Shown here in pieces: positions 7,216 through 14,588 of a DNA stretch of 15,965 nucleotides. Below the pieces are notes generated by a model, which did no database searches, was not told the origin of the DNA, and was given only the letters and a program-made list of their open reading frames with translations. Where the stretch lies: contig CAYRRA010000102.1 of the NCBI GenBank assembly GCA_964426355.1, positions 1 through 15,965 on the forward strand. The letters run 5' to 3'. A program made the translations under genes and the position numbers. This stretch comes from JAJFTV01 sp964426355. GTDB taxonomy: Bacteria; Chloroflexota; Anaerolineae; Anaerolineales; Anaerolineaceae. The stretch's first letter is position 1. Every line of letters starts with the position of its first letter.

Positions 7216-7869
7216 ATGTCCAATCCATCCGAACCCGCAGAAAAAATTGCATTATGGGCGGACAAACTGCGCGACTTATCTGCAACGGGACTGCACTATG
7301 CCAACAACGACTACGACAAAACGCGCTGCGAGATCATCCAAAACATGGCAATGGAAATGCTGGCTTATGCAACCGACCACCCGGTTGAAACATTACAACC
7401 GCTGCGGGAAAGCGTTTTTACACGCATGTCCCCGGTTGTTACAGGCGCAGCAGCGGTCATTGATAAAGAAGGAAAAATACTGCTAATGAGGCGTACCGAC
7501 AACCGGCTGTGGGCGATGCCGGCAGGACAAATGGAGGTAGGTGAGACCCCCGCAGAGGGAGTAGTGTGGGAAGCGTTTGAAGAAACAGGCGTTTATATCA
7601 TCCCTAAAGCACTCGTAGGGGTTTACGATTCGCGGATCTGGGCAAGGCACGCACCCCATCATATCTATATGTTTTGTTTTTTGTGCGAACCGGTTAACGG
7701 ACACCCAAACGGCACGTTTGACCCCATCGAGACGATTGAAATCGGCTGGTTTGCTCAGAATCATCTGCCGGATGACCTTCACGAGGGGCACCGCCGGCGA
7801 ATTTCTGACGCATATAAAGCCTGGGAAGGGTGCTATAAAGCGCATTTTGACGGGCAGGTCATGGAATAA
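7216..7869 (+). CDS. Nudix hydrolase with N-terminal helical domain
   Basis: The product is 217 aa from the ATG at 7216, with AGGAGG at 7206-7211 and 4-nt spacing. An in-frame ATG at 7168 lies inside the promoter. Residues 8-62 match the N-terminal helical domain seen in the YjhB-type Nudix family annotated as acting on X-linked nucleoside diphosphates (start IALWADKLRDLSATGLHYA). The Nudix fold begins near residue 74. The Nudix box spans 104-126: G104, E110, E119, E122, E123, G125 and V126 are in place, so metal-binding glutamates are retained. The usual Arg just before E119 is W118 (codon TGG). Enzymes with this layout hydrolyse nucleoside diphosphates linked to another group, for example ADP-ribose; the substrate here is unproven. 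The gene is single, followed after 124 nt by the histidine kinase. Confidence 0.88.
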   Translation: MSNPSEPAEKIALWADKLRDLSATGLHYANNDYDKTRCEIIQNMAMEMLAYATDHPVETLQPLRESVFTRMSPVVTGAAAVIDKEGKILLMRRTDNRLWAMPAGQMEVGETPAEGVVWEAFEETGVYIIPKALVGVYDSRIWARHAPHHIYMFCFLCEPVNGHPNGTFDPIETIEIGWFAQNHLPDDLHEGHRRRISDAYKAWEGCYKAHFDGQVME

Positions 7870-7993
7870 TAGATTTTTTATTCAACAGAATCTCCAATAC
7901 GCATAATTGAAAAGTCATTTAAAATGGAAAGGTAGTGACTGGATATGGAAAGCAACATAACATCATCCATCATCTGGCACAACCTGGAGAAAT

Positions 7994-10300
7994 ATGAATT
8001 TTCTGCGCTCTCGTTTTTTTCATTCCATTCGCGGTCAACTGCTGGCAAGTTTCATTCTGATGACCCTCCTGCCCGCGCTGGTGATCAGCGCCGGTTCGCT
8101 GTTGAGCGGTTTTATCAACGGGCGTCAGCAGGTCTTTGACCGCCTCGAATCAGCTTCCGCACTCAAGCAAATTGAGATCGAACGCTGGCTGGAAGAACTG
8201 AAAGCCGATACCAATACCACTTTAACGGAAGAATACGGCTATGACCGCGCTCTGACCGCCCTGACCCTTGCAACCGAAGACCGTTATTTTCAATTTTATA
8301 ACGGCGCCATCCGCAACCGCTTTCAAATCCTGGTCAGCCAATCACGTCATCTGAATGCGCTCTATCTTCTGGATCGTCAGGGTAGGGTGATCGTGGCAAC
8401 TGACTCGGCTTTGGAAAACAGCGATATGAGCAGCCTGGACTGCTTCAGGCAAACGAATACCCGACCCGTTTTTCAGTTTTCGCTCTCCACACCCAAGCAA
8501 AATGCTGTCATGTACGTGGCGGTGCCAGTATTGGACGTATCCGGCGCTTATCTGGGGGTGGTGCTGGGTCAGTCCACTGCCATACGGTTGGCGGAAGTGC
8601 TGGAGGATACCACCGGTTTGGGCGCAAGCGGGAAAGCTTTTTTGATTTACCCGGGGAGTGCAATACTGACCTCAAGCAACATCATCGATTCATTGCAAGG
8701 CGAATCTGTACAACCCCGGCAAACGAAATCGGAAGGAGTGCTCACTTTTCTGGAAAGTCGCAATACCCTTAGCGGCATCTTCCGCAACGAGCAAGGGGAC
8801 CGTGTTTTAGGAGTCTATCGTTGGCTGCCAGAACTGGGTATGGGTCTGGCGATTGAGCAAAACCTCTTCGATGCCTTCAGCGTGGTCACAAGTAGTTTGA
8901 ACGTGACCCTGGTGGTGGCATTGGTTTCTTTGCTGGGCGGCGTGCTGGTGGCGCTTTGGCTCACCCGGCAGATTGCATCGCCGCTAACATCGCTGGCTGA
9001 AGCTGCTCAGGAAATCACTGAAGGGGGCATGAGCGGCGAAGTTAAAATTGAACGGCAGGATGAAATCGGTTCTCTTGCAAAGGCATTTAACAAAATGACC
9101 AGCCAGCTCAGTGGTTTGATCAACCAGCTTGAGCATCGTGTGGCAGAGCGAACCTCAGCGCTTGAAGAAACCAACCGTGCCTTGAATTACCGGGCGTTAC
9201 AGGTCGAAACCAGCTTCAAGGTGGGGCGAGAGATCACCTCGATTCTCGAAATCCAATCGCTTTTGCAGAGAATCGTGGATTTAATCCGCCAGTCTTTCAA
9301 CTATGAAGAGGTATTGATCTATCTGCTGGAGGAAGATTCCCAACTGGTGCTGCAAGCCTGCTCGCCTTTGCACAGCAGCCACCACCGTATACTCCCGGTG
9401 GACAACAACAGCCTGAATGGAGCCTGCGCCATCACCCGGAAAGCGGTGCGGGTCAATGACATCCGTCAGGATAACCGTTATTTACCGATTGAAAACCGGG
9501 CGGTGCTTTCGGTGATGGTGATCCCGGTCATGATTGCAGATGAAATCACCGGCACGCTGGAGGTGGACAGCTCCCACCTGGATGCATTCACAGATGACGA
9601 TGTGCTGGGGATTCAAAACCTGGCAGATCAGATTGCCATTGCCATTCAGAACGCACGTCTTTATGCGCGCACACGCGAACTGGCTGTGCTGGAAGAACGC
9701 AATCGACTTTCGCGCGAACTGCATGATTCGGTGATCCAATCCTTATACAGCCTCAACTTGCTGGCAGGGGGATGGCAGCGACTGTTGGAAACCGATCAGA
9801 AGCCGGAAATCACACAGTACCTGCATAAAGTGCGCACCATCTCAGAGCAGGCATTGCGTGAAATGCGTTTGCTGGTGCATCAGCTTCGACCCCCGGTGCT
9901 TGAAGAAGTCGGGCTGCTTGATGCGCTGCATCAACGCCTGGACGCGGTGGAAAAACGTTCCGGTATCAATGCTCGCCTGGTCGTCGAGGGGATCCTCGAC
10001 TTCCCATACGAACTGGAAGAGCCTTTTTACTGGATCACCCAGGAAGCGCTAAACAACGCCATCAAACACGCCTCGCCGCAGAATGTCAGCGTCCGATTGA
10101 AGCTTGAAGCAAAAATGCTCGTCCTCGAGATTCGGGATGATGGCTGTGGCTTCGAGTTGGAAAAAGCACAGCGTGGCGGCGGTTTGGGTCTGCGCACCAT
10201 GAAAGAACGCGCCAAAGCCATCAATGCCGATTTCGCCATCCGCACGGCTCCCGGACAGGGAACGGTCATCCGGGTGGCTGCCCCTGTCAGCAAGCGCTAA
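7994..10300 (+). CDS. Membrane sensor histidine kinase, NarL-type partner
   Basis: The product is 768 aa. The ATG at 7994 has GGAG at 7986-7989 with 4-nt spacing. In order: a membrane segment at 17-40; an extracytoplasmic sensor at 41-301 resembling a dCACHE domain (ALYLLDRQGRVIVATD, then YVAVPVLDVSGAYLGVVLG); a second membrane segment at 303-324; HAMP at 325-378; coiled coil at 379-405; GAF at about 406-555; HisKA_3 at about 564-634 with phospho-acceptor H577 in RELHDSVIQ; and a GHKL ATPase from about 670 to the end, with N687/N688, the DDGCGF box at 715-720 and a GGGLGLRTMKERA lid. The HisKA_3 type pairs with LuxR-class regulators, one of which is encoded 96 nt downstream. CACHE sensors bind small ligands such as organic acids or amino acids; the ligand here is unknown. 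No key residue is missing. Confidence 0.93.
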   Translation: MNFLRSRFFHSIRGQLLASFILMTLLPALVISAGSLLSGFINGRQQVFDRLESASALKQIEIERWLEELKADTNTTLTEEYGYDRALTALTLATEDRYFQFYNGAIRNRFQILVSQSRHLNALYLLDRQGRVIVATDSALENSDMSSLDCFRQTNTRPVFQFSLSTPKQNAVMYVAVPVLDVSGAYLGVVLGQSTAIRLAEVLEDTTGLGASGKAFLIYPGSAILTSSNIIDSLQGESVQPRQTKSEGVLTFLESRNTLSGIFRNEQGDRVLGVYRWLPELGMGLAIEQNLFDAFSVVTSSLNVTLVVALVSLLGGVLVALWLTRQIASPLTSLAEAAQEITEGGMSGEVKIERQDEIGSLAKAFNKMTSQLSGLINQLEHRVAERTSALEETNRALNYRALQVETSFKVGREITSILEIQSLLQRIVDLIRQSFNYEEVLIYLLEEDSQLVLQACSPLHSSHHRILPVDNNSLNGACAITRKAVRVNDIRQDNRYLPIENRAVLSVMVIPVMIADEITGTLEVDSSHLDAFTDDDVLGIQNLADQIAIAIQNARLYARTRELAVLEERNRLSRELHDSVIQSLYSLNLLAGGWQRLLETDQKPEITQYLHKVRTISEQALREMRLLVHQLRPPVLEEVGLLDALHQRLDAVEKRSGINARLVVEGILDFPYELEEPFYWITQEALNNAIKHASPQNVSVRLKLEAKMLVLEIRDDGCGFELEKAQRGGGLGLRTMKERAKAINADFAIRTAPGQGTVIRVAAPVSKR

Positions 10301-10334
10301 TATATCGTTTCAACAGGCGATACGGTCAGTTTCG

Positions 10335-10342
10335 TGTATAAT
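10335..10342 (+). promoter_or_regulatory. -10 element for the response regulator gene
   Basis: TGTATAAT at 10335-10342 lies in the 96-nt gap between kinase and regulator, 54 nt before the GTG start. There is no good -35. The regulator may therefore be transcribed on its own as well as with the kinase. I saw no terminator in the gap. Confidence 0.45.
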
Positions 10343-10396
10343 GTGTGAAAACCATTGATAAAAAAACGTTGCAATCTGGAATAAACAGGGAATTCC

Positions 10397-11062
10397 GTGG
10401 AAAAAATCCGCATTTTGATCTGTGATGACCACGCAATTGTGCGAGAGGGGCTGCGTACCGTGATCCGGTCCGAACCCGATATGCTGCTGGTGGGCGAAGC
10501 AGCCGACGGCGCAGAAGCGGTTGACCTGGCTCATGAAGTGAACCCGCATGTAATCCTGATGGACCTGGTGATGGAAGGAATGAGCGGGATTAAAGCCATC
10601 CAGAAAATCAAAAAAGAAGACCCCAACGTTCACATACTCGTTCTGACCAGTTTTGCAGAAGACGATATGGTTTTTCCAGCCATCAAATCGGGGGCATTGG
10701 GCTATCTGCTAAAGGACTCCTCTCCAGAACAACTCGTCCAATCCATTCGTGAGGTTTACCGCGGCGAACCCTCTCTTCATCCACGCATAGCGCTTAAAGT
10801 GATCCGCGAACTCAACCGTCCTGCCGACCTGCCGCCCACCGAGAACCCGCTCACCGAGCGCGAGGTAGACGTGCTGCGCCTGGTAGCACAGGGGCTGACC
10901 AACCAGGAAATCGCCGCCCGCCTGGTGGTGAGTGATTGGACAGTGCGCACGCATGTCCGCAACATCCTCTCCAAGCTGCACCTGGCGAACCGTACCCAGG
11001 CAGCGCTTTACGCCATCCGCGAGGGATTGAGCGATCCCACCACACGGGACGAATCCGTATAA
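10397..11062 (+). CDS. NarL/FixJ-family response regulator
   Basis: The product is 221 aa from a GTG at 10397, with GGGA at 10388-10391 and 5-nt spacing. The receiver domain covers 3-120, with acidic pocket D10/D11, phospho-acceptor D56 in HVILMDLVMEG, T84 and K106. The LuxR-type HTH covers about 150-212: LTEREVDVLRLVAQGLTNQEI, then VVSDWTVRTHVRNILSKL as the recognition region. This is a full-length, intact transcription factor of the LiaR/NarL group. It follows the kinase gene directly, so it is the likely partner of H577. Candidate targets are its own neighbours, especially the solute-binding protein gene downstream, whose upstream region holds two inverted repeats. That regulatory link is an inference from position only. 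Confidence 0.94.
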   Translation: MEKIRILICDDHAIVREGLRTVIRSEPDMLLVGEAADGAEAVDLAHEVNPHVILMDLVMEGMSGIKAIQKIKKEDPNVHILVLTSFAEDDMVFPAIKSGALGYLLKDSSPEQLVQSIREVYRGEPSLHPRIALKVIRELNRPADLPPTENPLTEREVDVLRLVAQGLTNQEIAARLVVSDWTVRTHVRNILSKLHLANRTQAALYAIREGLSDPTTRDESV

Positions 11063-11118
11063 TTTTTCTCAATCACCATTTTTAGGTAGAACACTTCACT
11101 CTTTGGGGGCAATATTCT

Positions 11119-11134
11119 TCGCTCCAGGGAGCGA
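11119..11134. repeat. 16-nt palindrome upstream of the binding protein gene
   Basis: TCGCTCC, spacer AG, GGAGCGA at 11119-11134 is a perfect 7+7 inverted repeat with no T tail. It lies 57 nt after the regulator stop and about 23 nt upstream of the candidate -10 at 11157. Its size and place fit an operator for a dimeric DNA-binding protein. Confidence 0.4.
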
Positions 11135-11156
11135 TGTTGAATACCTCTTTCTTTTG

Positions 11157-11162
11157 TACAAT
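11157..11162 (+). promoter_or_regulatory. Candidate -10 for the binding protein gene
   Basis: TACAAT at 11157-11162, in the context TTTGTACAATG, resembles the TTGTATAATG element of the Nudix gene. TGTTGA at 11135-11140 is a possible weak -35 at 16-nt spacing. A second TATAAT at 11202-11207 lies too close to the ATG (15 nt) to be a likely promoter. Confidence 0.35.
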
Positions 11163-11164
11163 GT

Positions 11165-11207
11165 TATTGGGTAAGGGGGGAAGTATCCCCTACCCAATAT
11201 TTATAAT
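11165..11207 (+). terminator. Hairpin before the binding protein gene (terminator or attenuator)
   Basis: TATTGGGTA (11165-11173), one bulged A and GGGG (11175-11178) pair with CCCCTACCCAATA (11187-11199), making a 13-bp stem with a short loop. It is followed by TTTATAAT. It can end the regulator transcript. Because a candidate promoter lies just before it, it could instead sit at the 5' end of the binding protein mRNA as a stabiliser or attenuator. Sequence alone does not decide. Confidence 0.5.
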
Positions 11208-11222
11208 TTGTATGGAGGAAAG

Positions 11223-12914
11223 ATGAAAAAGAAGTTGTTTGTATTTATTCTTTTGACGCTCGTCGTCTCACTATTGTTAGGTGCGTGCGGACCCACCGCA
11301 ACCAAAGCACCTGCGGCAGAAGAGTCTGCCCTGGTGGAAGAGGCTACGCCAGCCGAAGAAGAAGCGCCGGCGGAAGAAGCCGCACCAGCGGAAGAAGAAT
11401 CCCTGGTGGGCGGGACGTTTAAATACGCGGTGCGCACCGAACCCGACACGCTGGATCCGCACAAAACCGCCATGGCGGTTTCTGACACAATCATGCAGTA
11501 TATCGGCGGCTCATTGGTGTGGATGACCCCCGACTTCACGTATGAACCTTACCTGGCGGAATCATGGTCTACCTCTGAAGACGGACTGGTCTGGACGTTC
11601 ACCCTCCGCCAGGATGTAAAGTTCCATGACGGCACCCCCTTGACTGCACATGATTATGCCTATACCTTCAACCGAGCCATCGATCCTGCAATCGCTTCTC
11701 CTGGCGCAGGCGCGATGCTGGGTGATGTGATTTCCATCGAAGCTATCGATGACTACACCCTTGCAATCACACTTCCACAACCCAATGCCCCCATTCTGTA
11801 CGCCCTGTCCGATCCGGGCTACATGCAGCCCATCAGCCAGGCGATTCTGGAAAGTGTGGGCGAAGACAACTTCGGGCGCGCACCGGTGGGTGTAGGTCCT
11901 TTCATCTTCAAAGAATGGGCTACCGGTGAAAAAATCGTCCTGCAACGAAACCCAGACTATAACTGGGGTCCTGCCAGCGTGCAGAATTCAGGCGCATTTT
12001 ACATTGAGACACTCGAATTTGAGGTTATCCCCGAATATGCCACCATCCTGGCGGGGCTCGAATCAGGCGATCTTGATGCTGCCACCGTTGAACCCGTGGA
12101 TGTCGATCGTCTTCAAGAAACCGAACTCTTCTCCATTTACAGCGGTTTGAACCCGGGCATTACCCCGTATGTCACCTTTAATCTCAGCAAGCCACCCTTT
12201 GACGATGTGCTCGTCCGCCAGGCTTTCAACTTAGCCGTCGACCGCGATTCACTGGTGCAGGTGGTCGTGCAGGGTAAAGGCGAACCGCAATACGGTTACC
12301 TCTCTGCTACCGTGATGGGAAGCTGGAAAGGCGCAGAAGAGGCTGGCTATCACTATGACCTGGAAGCAGCCAAAGCCTTGATGGAAGAAGCTGGCTACAC
12401 CCTGAACGCAGATGGCATTTACGAAAAAGACGGCGTGTCATTATCGCTGGTACTTTATTCTGGAGTTGCTGACCAGGTGATAAAAACCGCCCAGGTGCTG
12501 GTTGAGCAGTATGCCCAGTTGGGTGTGAAGCTGGAAATTCAGCAAATGGAAAGCGGCATCCTTTATCCTAAATTCATGTCAGGCGAATATGAAATTGGTA
12601 TGGCTGGTTTAACCTACGGTGAAGCTGATTTGATGTACATCGCCATGCACTCCTCCATGATTGGTGGGTTGAACCTGTCTTACCTCAACAGCCCCGAATT
12701 TGATGCCCTGCTGGAACAATCCCGCGCGGAAAGCGACCAGGTTGCCCGCCAGGCTGTCCTCGATGAACTGCAACAAATCATCCTGGAAGAAGCCTACGTG
12801 GTTCCGTTGTATGCTCCAATGGCTTTCACAGCAGTTAGCAAGGATTGGCAAGGTGTCGTTTTCAACGAGCCCCTCATTACACTTGATCTTTCCGGTGCAT
12901 TCCTGCCCAAGTAA
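11223..12914 (+). CDS. ABC-type peptide/solute-binding lipoprotein (SBP family 5)
   Basis: The product is 563 aa from the ATG at 11223, with GGAGG at 11214-11218 and 4-nt spacing. A TTG at 11208 would place the start before the ribosome site. Residues 1-21 form a lipoprotein signal with lipobox LLGAC, lipidated at C22. Residues 27-60 are a low-complexity Ala/Glu/Pro tether. The mature domain from about 63 is a DppA/OppA/NikA-type binding protein: GGTFKYAVRTEPDTLDPHK, then YEPYLAESWSTSEDGLVWTFTL, KFHDGTPLTAHDYAYTFNRA and APVGVGPFIFKEW, the signature region of the family. It should capture a ligand outside the membrane for an ABC importer, but no permease or ATPase gene follows. It is flanked by a hairpin upstream and a terminator downstream, so it is an orphan unit next to a two-component system. 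Confidence 0.92.
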   Translation: MKKKLFVFILLTLVVSLLLGACGPTATKAPAAEESALVEEATPAEEEAPAEEAAPAEEESLVGGTFKYAVRTEPDTLDPHKTAMAVSDTIMQYIGGSLVWMTPDFTYEPYLAESWSTSEDGLVWTFTLRQDVKFHDGTPLTAHDYAYTFNRAIDPAIASPGAGAMLGDVISIEAIDDYTLAITLPQPNAPILYALSDPGYMQPISQAILESVGEDNFGRAPVGVGPFIFKEWATGEKIVLQRNPDYNWGPASVQNSGAFYIETLEFEVIPEYATILAGLESGDLDAATVEPVDVDRLQETELFSIYSGLNPGITPYVTFNLSKPPFDDVLVRQAFNLAVDRDSLVQVVVQGKGEPQYGYLSATVMGSWKGAEEAGYHYDLEAAKALMEEAGYTLNADGIYEKDGVSLSLVLYSGVADQVIKTAQVLVEQYAQLGVKLEIQQMESGILYPKFMSGEYEIGMAGLTYGEADLMYIAMHSSMIGGLNLSYLNSPEFDALLEQSRAESDQVARQAVLDELQQIILEEAYVVPLYAPMAFTAVSKDWQGVVFNEPLITLDLSGAFLPK

Positions 12915-12941
12915 GATAAAAGTTGAATAAGAGATAAGAAC

Positions 12942-12981
12942 AAAGGACTGGGTTCTGGAGCAAACAGGGCTCAGTCCTTTT
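12942..12981. terminator. Bidirectional terminator overlapping the antiporter stop
   Basis: Positions 12942-12957 pair with 12965-12980 (16 bp including three G-T wobbles) around a 7-nt loop. On the + strand the tail is T-rich (TTTTCATTTTCC). On the - strand the stem runs out into TTTGTTCTT. It terminates the binding protein gene (stop at 12914). It also contains the antiporter stop codon (12971-12973) in one arm. Confidence 0.8.
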
Positions 12982-14452
12982 CATTTTCCTTTGCTTCATC
13001 AGGGTAAATTTTAAATTTCCCCTGCACCTGTTCAAACGATTCTTTGTCCGACAGCACCAGCAGTGTATCCCCGGCGAGGATCACTGTTCCCCCGCTCGGT
13101 TGCACAAAATCATTTTCCCTGGCGATGAGAATCACCAGGAATTCATCGGGAAGGTCCAGGTCTACAATGGCTTTCCCCGCCATGGGTGAACCCGGCGGCA
13201 CCGGCATCTCCTTCAGCTCGCTTTTTAAGCCATCCATTGGCGTGTACTCAATAGGGTAGATGTGTTTGCGCACTGCCGGGGTATCCACCTTCAGCCAGCG
13301 TGCCACCAGCGGGATGGAGGTACCCTGCAACAAAACCGACGTAAGAACGATAAAAAACACCACGTTGAAAATTAAATCGGCTTGCGGTATGCCTGCCAGG
13401 AGCGGAAAAGTCGCCAGGATGATCGGTGCAGCGCCGCGTAAACCCACCCAGGAGACAAAGGTTTTTGCCCGCCAATCCATTTTTATGGGCAGTAATCCAA
13501 TCCAGATGCCGAGCGGTCTTGCGATAAAAATCAAAAAGCCCGCAATTAACAAACTGACACCCATAAGGGGTACCAGGCGCGAGGGAAAAACAAGCAGACC
13601 CAGGGTGAGGAACATGGCAATTTGCATCAGCCATGCCAAACCATCATAGAAGCGTAAAAGACTGCGCCGGTGAATAAAATCGCGGTTGCCAAGCACGATC
13701 CCTGCCAGGAAGACCGCCAAAAAGCCGCTACCGCCCAATGCATCGGTCAGCCCAAACGTAAGAAACACCAACGAGAGTATCAAAACCGGGTAGAGCCCTT
13801 CATACCCCAGCTTTAACCGGTTTGTAAGAAAGAGCATCACCCTACCCATCAGGATACCCAATACCCCACCGACGACCATTTGCAGGAAAAACAAACCGAT
13901 CAAATCCAGCGCTGAAGCCTCCGGTTGCGTAATCAGTTGGATCACCCCAACCGTGAGGAAAATCGCCATGGGGTCGTTACTGCCCGATTCAAGCTCCAGC
14001 AGCGGCTTCAGGTTTCCCTTGAGGTTGATTCCCTTGGAACGCAGCACCGAAAACACCGCAGCCGCATCGGTGGAAGAAACAATCGCGCCCAGCAGCAGCC
14101 CTTCGATCCAGGATAACTTGAGCATCAAGCTGGCAAACAGTCCCACCACCAGCGCAGTCAGAAACACCCCCAGCGTGGCTAACAACACGCTCTCTTTGAG
14201 CGCCGGGCGAACACTGCGCCAATCTGTATCCAGCCCGCCTGAAAATAAAATCAGGACTAACGCAATCACACCAATAAACTGTGCCAGCGCCGGGTTATCG
14301 AAGTAAATCCCGCCAGGACCATCTGAACCTGCCAGCATACCGAGAATCAAGAAGAGCAGTAAAACTGGGATACCAAAACGGTCGGAGATTTTGCTGACCA
14401 GCACGCTGATCAGCAACAGAATGGAAGCGCCGATGAGAATGTATTCATTCAC
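12971..14452 (-). CDS. nhaP2: K+/H+ antiporter, CPA1 NhaP2/CvrA type
   Basis: The product is 493 aa from a GTG at 14452, with GGAG at 14463-14460 and 7-nt spacing. About 12-13 membrane helices cover residues 3-390. Conserved transport-site features are SSTDAAAVFSVLRSKG around D129, LELESGSNDPMAIFLT with N159/D160, and SWVGLRGAAPI at 334-344. A soluble TrkA-C-like regulatory domain occupies about 408-480, with PDEFLVILIARENDFVQPSGGTVILAGDTLLVL. This arrangement is that of the NhaP2/CvrA potassium/proton antiporters, which export K+ (or Rb+/Na+) in exchange for protons and are gated through the TrkA-C part. Length is slightly below the E. coli protein, which has an additional C-terminal part. 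It lies 136 nt downstream of the baeRF gene on the same strand. The gap contains a structured, U-tailed hairpin (14466-14557), which suggests control by attenuation. Confidence 0.9.
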   Translation of the reverse strand: MNEYILIGASILLLISVLVSKISDRFGIPVLLLFLILGMLAGSDGPGGIYFDNPALAQFIGVIALVLILFSGGLDTDWRSVRPALKESVLLATLGVFLTALVVGLFASLMLKLSWIEGLLLGAIVSSTDAAAVFSVLRSKGINLKGNLKPLLELESGSNDPMAIFLTVGVIQLITQPEASALDLIGLFFLQMVVGGVLGILMGRVMLFLTNRLKLGYEGLYPVLILSLVFLTFGLTDALGGSGFLAVFLAGIVLGNRDFIHRRSLLRFYDGLAWLMQIAMFLTLGLLVFPSRLVPLMGVSLLIAGFLIFIARPLGIWIGLLPIKMDWRAKTFVSWVGLRGAAPIILATFPLLAGIPQADLIFNVVFFIVLTSVLLQGTSIPLVARWLKVDTPAVRKHIYPIEYTPMDGLKSELKEMPVPPGSPMAGKAIVDLDLPDEFLVILIARENDFVQPSGGTVILAGDTLLVLSDKESFEQVQGKFKIYPDEAKENEKD

Positions 14453-14465
14453 GAGTCATCTCCAG

Positions 14466-14557
14466 AAAAGAAAACCAGCCCGTTCTTGCAACGATCACCT
14501 ACCGGGTAATGCAAACTGTTATGATCAGGTATTTCTTGCATATTGAAACGGGCTGGT
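14466..14557 (-). promoter_or_regulatory. Structured leader / large-loop terminator before the antiporter
   Basis: In - strand RNA an 11-bp perfect helix joins ACCAGCCCGUU (14557-14547) to AACGGGCUGGU (14484-14474), followed by UUUUCUUUU (14474-14466) and then the antiporter GGAG site. The enclosed 62 nt can fold further: UGAUCAU (14527-14521) with GUGAUCG (14498-14492). In addition UGCAA at 14540-14536 can pair either with UUGCA in 14514-14509 or with UUGCA in 14491-14486, which are mutually exclusive. A weak promoter (TTGATC at 14592-14587, GATAAT at 14571-14566) could start RNA right at the first arm. It may simply terminate the baeRF transcript, or act as a cis-regulatory RNA. I do not recognise a known riboswitch class. 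Confidence 0.5.
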
Positions 14558-14588
14558 ATTTTTTGATTATCTCACCACAACAAATTGA

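Noticed and set aside
7945..8139. 64-codon + strand frame overlapping the kinase start
   Set aside because: No good ribosome site, and most of it is an out-of-frame reading of the kinase coding region.
11202..11207. TATAAT just before the binding protein gene as its promoter
   Set aside because: It lies 15 nt before the ATG and overlaps the T-rich tail of the hairpin, so a start there would fall at or inside the ribosome site. The TACAAT at 11157 is better placed.
11337..11402. GAAGAAG-type repeats in the binding protein gene as a tandem repeat element
   Set aside because: They encode the Ala/Glu/Pro tether common after lipoboxes. The units are degenerate and in frame, so this is low-complexity protein and not a DNA repeat.
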